A program made the translations under genes and the position numbers. From Desulfarculaceae bacterium (GTDB lineage: Bacteria > Desulfobacterota > Desulfobacteria > Desulfobacterales > Desulfobacteraceae), in assembly GCA_021737205.1 (NCBI GenBank), contig JAIPEK010000104.1, positions 1-7,752 on the forward strand: a DNA stretch of 7,752 nt, in the 5' to 3' direction. The notes under the pieces are model-generated. The model ran no database searches and was not told the DNA's origin. It saw only the letters and a program-made list of their open reading frames with translations. Numbering within the stretch: the first letter of the stretch is position 1; each line of letters begins with the position of its first letter. Positions 1 to 5,664 of the stretch are shown here, one piece after another.

Positions 1-21
1 TTTCCATGGCTGTTCCCTCCT
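1..21 (-). promoter_or_regulatory. Ribosome binding site and start codon of a divergent gene cut by the left edge
   Basis: Read on the minus strand, a full AGGAGG (positions 21 to 16) is followed by an 8-base spacer and an ATG (7 to 5), then GAA. This is an ideal translation start. Together with the upstream TATAAT on the same strand it indicates a gene running leftward out of the window. Only Met-Glu is visible, so its product cannot be named. Confidence 0.5.
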
Positions 22-29
22 TAATCTTT

Positions 30-49
30 GCAGCCCTTTGGGTGACTGC
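30..49 (-). promoter_or_regulatory. Possible small hairpin in the leader of the divergent transcript
   Basis: GCAG (30-33) and CCC (34-36) can pair with GGG (40-42) and CTGC (46-49). This gives a seven-base-pair stem with a three-base TTT loop and a three-base bulge (43-45). On the minus strand it would lie between the predicted transcription start near 60 and the Shine-Dalgarno sequence. A role in controlling the divergent gene is possible but purely inferred. Confidence 0.2.
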
Positions 50-60
50 GTTAATAATTG

Positions 61-95
61 AGCGTGATTATATCACAGCTCGTCGGAGGGATCAG
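61..95 (-). promoter_or_regulatory. Sigma70-like promoter of the divergent gene with an overlapping inverted repeat
   Basis: On the minus strand a perfect TATAAT lies at 72 to 67. CTGATC (95 to 90) lies 17 bases upstream and matches three of six positions of the -35 consensus. The -10 box sits inside an inverted repeat, GTGAT (64-68) and ATCAC (73-76 plus the A at 72), with flanking AGC (61-63) and GCT (78-80). The half-sites TGTGA and TCAC(G) recall CRP/FNR-family operators, but the spacer is 5 rather than 6 bases. A repressor bound here would block the promoter. Identity of any regulator is unknown. Confidence 0.4.
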
Positions 96-97
96 CC

Positions 98-125
98 TTC
101 TCATATTATCTTAAAACTATATAAA
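98..125 (+). promoter_or_regulatory. Candidate promoter for the GlmS-like gene
   Basis: TTCTCA (98-103, four of six consensus positions) is separated by 16 bases from TATAAA (120-125, five of six). Transcription would start near 132, giving a leader of roughly 20 bases before the ATG. The surrounding DNA is AT-rich compared with the genes, so chance matches are likely and the assignment is weak. Confidence 0.3.
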
Positions 126-143
126 TAATCCGTCGGACAAAAA

Positions 144-158
144 AGGTGGCATATGATG
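144..158 (+). promoter_or_regulatory. Ribosome binding site deciding the start of the GlmS-like gene
   Basis: AGGTGG (144-149) lies 3 bases before the ATG at 153 and 6 bases before the adjacent ATG at 156, so Met2 may be the preferred initiator. The frame is closed upstream by a TAA at 126-128, and no other ATG, GTG or TTG occurs in frame before the CGIS motif at 273. Translation must therefore begin here, well ahead of the predicted catalytic cysteine. Confidence 0.6.
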
Positions 159-3100
159 TGCAGAACATTTTTCAAAAAGCTCTTTTCACTCCGAATTGTA
201 TTTGGAAGTTCTATTGACCGTGCACCGGAGAATTCAATCATCTTCTTTCCCTTTTCCAGAAACACCTTCAACTGCGGGATCTCCGCCCTTGTGGCGTTCA
301 AACAACGCACCCCGACTCCAGAACCCCAAGTCGTAGACATCCTGGAGGAACTGGCCGGCACCGTTGAGAAGAACTGCTGCATCAACCTGAGCGTCCCGAA
401 AGAAATCGAAAACAGTTTTCTGGGAGGCAACGGGACCATGCAGCAGCTTTGGGAAAAGGCACGTCTTTTACGAGAACATCACTGTTTCATCGATCTGTAT
501 TCAAACGAAGCCGAACAGACCCGGCTTGCAGATTTGCACCGCCGGCTCAAAAAGGTTGCGGACACGTGCCAGGAACAGTTCAGGGAAAACAGGAAAGTTC
601 TTTTAAAAGAAGAGGGGCGCCTGGTATCAGACCGGCTGGAGCTGTTAAAAGATACCTGCTGGTGCATTGAAAAAGAGATCCTGCAAAACATCGAAAAAAT
701 CCGTTGTCTCGCCATCAGGTATACGGATGGATCAAACCGGGAAGCCGTAAAAACCTTTAAAAACATTAATTCGGTACTCAACAGCATGGACCGCCTGGAA
801 GTCAGGGGTCGTGATTCCGCAGGGCTTTCCATTCTTTTGACCTTTGAAGAGGAGCGGTTTGAGCATGTCAAATCCGAGCTTTCCAGGCAGGGGCTGGCCG
901 AACCTCTCAAGGATCGCTCCAACCGGGAGGTTCTTTGCAATAACGACATTACGGTTCACAGACACTGCCCGGAAAACGGCCGGCCCATAGTGACCCTGGC
1001 ATTTGTTTACAAGTTTGCCGCTGAAATCGGTTCCCTTGGGGACAACGTGGAATTCATCCGGACCCAGATCAAAAACGACCAGCTTTTCCAGGTAATATCC
1101 GGCTTCATCGCGGATACCTCCACCGTCTCCTCCCATACAAGATGGGCTTCCGTGGGAGATATTACCGAATCCAACTGCCATCCCGTGGACAACGAACCTT
1201 CGGACCGGCGCATTGAGAAATCCGGCATTATCCACGTGAGCCTGAACGGAGACATTGACAACTACCTCGAGCTCAAAACCGAGTACGAGGCCCGGTACGA
1301 ACCGATACACCCCACCATTTCCACGGATACCAAACTGATCCCGCTCCAGATCGAACACTACCTGAAACAGGGGCACGGGATCATGGAGGCTTTCCGGTCC
1401 GCGGTGAACGACTTTGAAGGGTCTCACGCCATCAGCATGCATACGGACCTGGCACCGGGCAAACTGTTTCTGGCCCAGAAAGGAAGCGGACAGGCTCTTT
1501 TTGTGGGGATCGCCCCGGATCATTATATTGCGGCGTCCGAACTGTACGGCATTGTGGAGGAAACTCCCAGGTTCATCAAGCTGAAAGGCGGGGACAAAGG
1601 ACAGATCGTTGTACTTGACCAGAACTGCGCCGGATCCACTGAAGGGATCTCCTCTTTTTACTATGACAACAAGGAGATCCGGATCAGCGAGGAAGATATC
1701 CTGGAAAGCGGGATTACATCCAGGGATATCGACCGGCAGAATTTCCCTCACTACTTTTTAAAAGAAATTTCCGAATCCCCTGTATCCTTTGAACGAACAC
1801 TCGAGGACAAATTTGAAACCGACCAGGAAACCGGCCTTGCCGGCACCGTTCTCAATGAAGGGGAAATGCCCCCTTCCCTGCGGACCGCCTTTGCGGAAAA
1901 CCGCATCAAGCGGATTCTCTTCATCGGCCAGGGCACGGCCGGAATCGCGGCCCAGGCATGCGCCGGCCTTTTGAGCCATTACCTTGATCCATTGAAAATT
2001 GAAATCCGGGCGCTGAAAGCCTCGGAACTCTCCGGTTTTTCCATATCAGACCCGGATTCGAACACCAGCATGGCAGAAGATCTGGTGGTAGCCATCAGCC
2101 AGTCCGGCACCACCACCGACACCAACCGGGCCGTGGACATTGTAAAAGAATGCGGCGCCCGCACCATTTCCATTGTCAACCGCCGGGATTCCGACATCAC
2201 CTTTAAAACCGACGGGGTCATTTACACCAGCAGCGGCCGGGACATTGAAATGTCCGTTGCCTCCACCAAGGCTTTTTACTCCCAGGTCGCAGCCGGCGCC
2301 ATTCTCGGGCTGCATCTTGCAGGACTTCTCGGCACCCGGTCCCCTGAAGCGATCACGGAAGAGATCAATGAACTCTCCGGGCTGCCAGGAAAAATGGAAG
2401 AAATCCTTTTGATGAAAGAGGAGATCAAAGCCTCCGCGGACCGGCTCGCCGTGACCAAAAACTACTGGGCCACCGTGGGCAGCGGCGCCAACAAGGCGTC
2501 CGCGGACGAAATCCGCATCAAACTCAGCGAACTCTGCTATAAAACCATTTCATCTGATTACACCGAGGACAAGAAACACATCGACCTGTCCGCAGAACCG
2601 TTGATCCTCATATGTGCGGCCGGAACCAGGGAAAGCGTACTGGCGGATATCATAAAGGATACAGCGATTTTTCACGCCCACAAAGCATCTCCCGTTGTGA
2701 TCACTGACAGGGATGAAAACCGGTTTGACCTGTATGCGGAGAATGTGTTCAAAATCCCGAAAACGAGGGAACACTTCGCCCCGGTGCTCAACACCCTGGT
2801 GGGCCACATATGGGGTTATTACGCCGCCCTTGCCATCAACGAAAGCTCAAAATTCATGTATACCGGACGGAACAAAATCAAGGAGATCCTGGATGAATAC
2901 CTGAGCATGGGCAACGACATCTATGAAGTCCTGCTTGAGAAAAAATTCAGAGAATCGGTGGCCCTGTTTTACAACGAGTTTTCACAAAGGAGGCGGGAAA
3001 ATCTTTTTCCGGCGGCAATGGGCCTTGACAACGTCTCCAACATCACCCTGCTTTCCAAGTATCTCACAGGAAGGCTTCCGGTTTCGGATTTCGAGATGGA

Positions 3101-3875
3101 TTTCAATGTCAAAGGGACGCCTGTTAACATGATCAACAGCTTTTTTGAAAATCTCTCCAACGCCGTCAATACCACCGCCCGTCCAATAGACGCCATCAAG
3201 CACCAGGCCAAGACCGTGACCGTCGGGACCAGCCGGATCAAGGAGACGTTTGAAGGGGTTGTGTTTGACGAACTGACCGCCCACGGTGTCCTGGTCTCCC
3301 AGGTCACCAACCGGAACGTGGTGGTGCTCAAAAATGTGCAGGAGGTGATTTCCCGTATCAACGGCAGCCTGCTGTACCGGGTCTCCGGCCTGAACCTCCT
3401 GGGAGAACCCACCGCGGACACCACCATTGAAGTGGTCCGGAAACTCGGCGCTCTTGCGGACGCCGTCTCCCGTGTAGAGGAAAATACCCGGCTGAAAGGA
3501 ACCAAAAACATCATCGTAAGGGAACAGAACGTGTACCTGGGAAAGGGGCGAAAGGATTCGAGAAGCATTCTGGTGGTACCGGTGCTTTCTCCGTCCACCC
3601 TTACTCCCAACCGGATCGAATACATCCTGTCGATGAATGTGGATTTCAAAAAAGGAGAGGAAGTCTCCCTGCTGAAAAAGATCAAGGCGCTGGGCGGAAA
3701 ATACACCCGGATCAAGGACCTGATACTGGAGTCCGCCACCTTTGACTGGGATGACAAGCTTTTGAACCTGTTGGAAATCGAGGATCTTTTCGGCGATTCC
3801 GCGGAAAAAATTTCGGAATCGATCATAAACAGGAAACTTCAAATCAACGGAAACGGTACTGCCAATCCGGTTTAA
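153..3875 (+). CDS. glmS: Greatly enlarged GlmS-like glutamine--fructose-6-phosphate aminotransferase
   Basis: GlmS makes glucosamine-6-phosphate from fructose-6-phosphate and glutamine, the first step to UDP-GlcNAc. Visible family motifs, in order: CGIS (Cys41, predicted class II glutaminase nucleophile), RGRDSAG (218-224), HTRWAS (328-333, Arg330), NxHP (341-344), LNG (364-366, oxyanion Asn365), TD (391-392, Asp392), HYFLKEI (533-539), SIS-1 (about 585-725; SQSGTT 649-654, VASTK 702-706), SIS-2 (about 768-895; Lys790, Glu793, His809 match E. coli Lys485, Glu488, His504) and AKTVTVG (1019-1025, Lys1020 matching Lys603). The protein is twice the usual size. It has a 40-residue leader, insertions at about 49-212, 231-325 and 898-1009, and a 1026-1240 extension. 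The position of E. coli Ser303 is Ala596. The frame is intact and ends in TAA. The leader is AT-richer in codon use than the body. The family is clear. The exact substrate is less certain, and a divergent sugar-phosphate aminotransferase is the main alternative. Confidence 0.8.
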   Translation: MMCRTFFKKLFSLRIVFGSSIDRAPENSIIFFPFSRNTFNCGISALVAFKQRTPTPEPQVVDILEELAGTVEKNCCINLSVPKEIENSFLGGNGTMQQLWEKARLLREHHCFIDLYSNEAEQTRLADLHRRLKKVADTCQEQFRENRKVLLKEEGRLVSDRLELLKDTCWCIEKEILQNIEKIRCLAIRYTDGSNREAVKTFKNINSVLNSMDRLEVRGRDSAGLSILLTFEEERFEHVKSELSRQGLAEPLKDRSNREVLCNNDITVHRHCPENGRPIVTLAFVYKFAAEIGSLGDNVEFIRTQIKNDQLFQVISGFIADTSTVSSHTRWASVGDITESNCHPVDNEPSDRRIEKSGIIHVSLNGDIDNYLELKTEYEARYEPIHPTISTDTKLIPLQIEHYLKQGHGIMEAFRSAVNDFEGSHAISMHTDLAPGKLFLAQKGSGQALFVGIAPDHYIAASELYGIVEETPRFIKLKGGDKGQIVVLDQNCAGSTEGISSFYYDNKEIRISEEDILESGITSRDIDRQNFPHYFLKEISESPVSFERTLEDKFETDQETGLAGTVLNEGEMPPSLRTAFAENRIKRILFIGQGTAGIAAQACAGLLSHYLDPLKIEIRALKASELSGFSISDPDSNTSMAEDLVVAISQSGTTTDTNRAVDIVKECGARTISIVNRRDSDITFKTDGVIYTSSGRDIEMSVASTKAFYSQVAAGAILGLHLAGLLGTRSPEAITEEINELSGLPGKMEEILLMKEEIKASADRLAVTKNYWATVGSGANKASADEIRIKLSELCYKTISSDYTEDKKHIDLSAEPLILICAAGTRESVLADIIKDTAIFHAHKASPVVITDRDENRFDLYAENVFKIPKTREHFAPVLNTLVGHIWGYYAALAINESSKFMYTGRNKIKEILDEYLSMGNDIYEVLLEKKFRESVALFYNEFSQRRRENLFPAAMGLDNVSNITLLSKYLTGRLPVSDFEMDFNVKGTPVNMINSFFENLSNAVNTTARPIDAIKHQAKTVTVGTSRIKETFEGVVFDELTAHGVLVSQVTNRNVVVLKNVQEVISRINGSLLYRVSGLNLLGEPTADTTIEVVRKLGALADAVSRVEENTRLKGTKNIIVREQNVYLGKGRKDSRSILVVPVLSPSTLTPNRIEYILSMNVDFKKGEEVSLLKKIKALGGKYTRIKDLILESATFDWDDKLLNLLEIEDLFGDSAEKISESIINRKLQINGNGTANPV

Positions 3876-3880
3876 ACGGC

Positions 3881-3963
3881 TTGAAACTTGAAATTGGAAA
3901 GTAGAAATTGGGGAGAAGGGTAAGGTCGGGAATGAAGGCCAAATTTCCAATTTCCAATTTCAA
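3881..3963. repeat. Facing inverted arrays of a degenerate 7-base repeat
   Basis: On the plus strand, 3881-3915 reads as five heptads: TTGAAAC, TTGAAAT, TGGAAAG, TAGAAAT, TGGGGAG. On the minus strand, 3963 down to 3943 reads TTGAAAT, TGGAAAT, TGGAAAT. The arrays face each other, so 3888-3900 is an exact 13-base reverse complement of 3951-3963. Three more pairs can form past one bulged base (3885-3887 with 3965-3967). Alternative registers are possible, such as 3904-3911 with 3947-3954. The array lies between convergent genes, just after the GlmS-like stop codon. No U-run follows the stem, so it is not a textbook terminator. Confidence 0.7.
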
Positions 3964-4005
3964 CGTTCCGTGAACGGGTACCTATTTCTTCTTTTTCTTT
4001 CTGTT
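3964..4005 (+). terminator. Weak candidate terminator for the GlmS-like gene
   Basis: CGTTC (3964-3968) and GAACG (3972-3976) form a five-pair stem with a CGT loop, followed a few bases later by a T-rich tract (about 3984-4005). That tract is the complement of the lysine-rich 3' end of pyrG. The stem is short and the T-tract is interrupted by C and begins late. Termination may depend more on the larger inverted repeat just upstream, or on Rho. Confidence 0.2.
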
Positions 4006-5631
4006 TTTCAAAGACGCCTTGACAAACTCCCGGAAAAGCGGATGGGGATCATCCGGTTTTGATTTGAACTCCGGATGAAACTGGCATCCCACAAACCAGG
4101 GATGATCCTTCAGCTCCACGGTTTCAACGAGTTTCCCGTCAGGAGATGTCCCGCCTACGGTCAACCCGGCTCCTTCGAGCTTTTCGAGGTACTCGTTGTT
4201 GAACTCGTACCTGTGCCTGTGCCGTTCCGAGACCGTATCATTTTTGTAGGCGTTTTTGGCAAAGGTGTCGGGCCGCAGCACACAGGTATACGCCCCCAGC
4301 CGCATGGTACCGCCCTTGTCCGATGTCTCGTCCCGTTTTTCCAGTTTGTCGTTCCGCTCGTCATACCATTCTTTCATCAGATAGATCACCGGATACGGCG
4401 TGTGGGCGTCAAACTCTTCGCTGTGGGCGTCCTCCATTTGAGCCACATGCCTTGCAAACTCGATCACCGCCACGTGCATGCCCAGACATATGCCGAAGTA
4501 GGGAATCCGGTTCTCTCTTGCATACCGGGCCGCGAGAATTTTTCCTTCAATCCCCCGTGAGCCGAATCCGCCGGGAACAAGAATCCCGTCCACATCTTCA
4601 AAACTTTCAGCGAAATTTTCCTCTTTGAGAGTCGAAGAATCCACGAACTTGAGATTCACCCTGGCATCATTGGAAATGCCCCCGTGCCCCAACGCTTCAT
4701 TAAGGCTCTTGTAGGATTCGGTCAGGTCCACATATTTCCCGACAATGGCGATAGTCACCTCGCCTCTGGGATTCTTGAGCTTTTCCACCATTTCCTCCCA
4801 GCTTTCGAGTCTGGGGGCTCTGGCCCATATATTGAGTTTCTTGAGAATCTTGTCCCCGAGTCCCTCCTTGTTGTACACAAGCGGCACTTCATAAATACAG
4901 TCCACGTCCTTGGCGGTAAAAACCGCATCGTCGTCCACGTTACAGAAAAGGGCGATCTTGGATTTCAACTCGGCGGACAGATAATTTTCCGTGCGGCAGA
5001 GCAGCAGATCGGGCTGGATACCGATGCTTCTCAGTTCTTTGACGCTATGCTGCGTAGGCTTGGTTTTCATCTCGCCGGCGGTTCTGATAAACGGCACAAG
5101 AGTCAGGTGAACATAAATCACGTTGTTGACCCCGGCGTCATACTTGAACTGCCTGATGGCCTCGAGAAACGGCAGGGACTCGATATCCCCTATCGTCCCG
5201 CCGATCTCCACGATCACGATGTCCGCATCCTCGGCCACAAGGGAGATGCTCTGCTTGATCTCGTCCGTAATATGGGGAATGACCTGGACCGTACCGCCGA
5301 GATATTCCCCTTTCCGCTCCTTGGTGATCACGGAATGATATATTTTCCCGGTGGTGAAGTTGTTGTTCTTTCCCAGCTTTGCATGGGTGAACCTTTCATA
5401 ATGTCCCAGATCCAGATCGGTCTCCGCACCGTCGTCCGTGACAAACACCTCCCCGTGCTGGAAGGGGTTCATGGTACCGGGGTCCACGTTGATATACGGG
5501 TCGAGCTTCTGAATGGTGACCGAAAGTCCCCTGCTTTCCAGAAGCAACCCCATGGCGGCCGACGCCAGTCCCTTGCCCAGAGAAGAAAGCACTCCGCCGG
5601 TGACAAAAATATACTTGGTGGTTTTAGACAT
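3982..5631 (-). CDS. pyrG: CTP synthase (glutamine-hydrolysing)
   Basis: PyrG converts UTP, ATP and glutamine to CTP in the cytoplasm as a tetramer. At 549 residues it is close to the E. coli length of 545. The synthase domain (about 1-270) has the P-loop-like GGVLSSLGKG (12-21), the nucleotide-site stretch LDPYINVDPGTMNP (43-56), Asp74 and Glu142 (Mg ligands by family analogy), EIGGTIGDIES (142-152) and KTKPTQHSVKELRSIGIQPD (189-208). The class I glutaminase domain (about 290-540) has PGGFGSRG (353-360), GICLGM with nucleophile Cys382, and the His519/Glu521 pair in CQFHPEF. Residue 386, usually Gln in GICLGMQ, is His (codon CAC at 4476-4474). The C-terminus ends in a run of five lysines. The start is supported by AGAGAGG four bases upstream. 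It follows the LolA-like gene by 33 bases and is probably co-transcribed with it and eno. Confidence 0.97.
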   Translation of the reverse strand: MSKTTKYIFVTGGVLSSLGKGLASAAMGLLLESRGLSVTIQKLDPYINVDPGTMNPFQHGEVFVTDDGAETDLDLGHYERFTHAKLGKNNNFTTGKIYHSVITKERKGEYLGGTVQVIPHITDEIKQSISLVAEDADIVIVEIGGTIGDIESLPFLEAIRQFKYDAGVNNVIYVHLTLVPFIRTAGEMKTKPTQHSVKELRSIGIQPDLLLCRTENYLSAELKSKIALFCNVDDDAVFTAKDVDCIYEVPLVYNKEGLGDKILKKLNIWARAPRLESWEEMVEKLKNPRGEVTIAIVGKYVDLTESYKSLNEALGHGGISNDARVNLKFVDSSTLKEENFAESFEDVDGILVPGGFGSRGIEGKILAARYARENRIPYFGICLGMHVAVIEFARHVAQMEDAHSEEFDAHTPYPVIYLMKEWYDERNDKLEKRDETSDKGGTMRLGAYTCVLRPDTFAKNAYKNDTVSERHRHRYEFNNEYLEKLEGAGLTVGGTSPDGKLVETVELKDHPWFVGCQFHPEFKSKPDDPHPLFREFVKASLKNRKKKKK

Positions 5632-5664
5632 TGTTCCTCTCTTACGTTGGTGTTCAGTTTGATT

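Noticed and set aside
81..137. Direct repeat CGTCGGA at 81-87 and 131-137
   Set aside because: Seven bases is short, only two copies are present, and no further symmetry was found. Chance is likely.
1..152. glmS ribozyme/riboswitch upstream of the GlmS-like gene
   Set aside because: The expected leader is only about 20 bases, the region is AT-rich, and no glmS ribozyme core is recognisable.
153..270. Signal peptide on the GlmS-like protein
   Set aside because: The leader has basic and hydrophobic residues but no continuous hydrophobic core or AxA site, and the enzyme should be cytoplasmic. A propeptide is a better fit.
101..439. Minus-strand open frame overlapping the start of the GlmS-like gene
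   Set aside because: It lies opposite a well-supported coding frame and has no recognisable motifs. The strong minus-strand start signals nearby belong to another start at position 7.
732..1751. Long minus-strand open frame (339 residues) inside the GlmS-like gene
   Set aside because: The plus frame carries intact catalytic motifs through this region. The minus frame shows no family features and is a shadow of codon bias.
2982..3950. Long minus-strand open frames across the C-terminal part of the GlmS-like gene (also 2969-3826)
   Set aside because: Two overlapping antisense frames in the same stretch point to composition effects. The plus frame continues without interruption to the AKTVTVG motif and its own stop.
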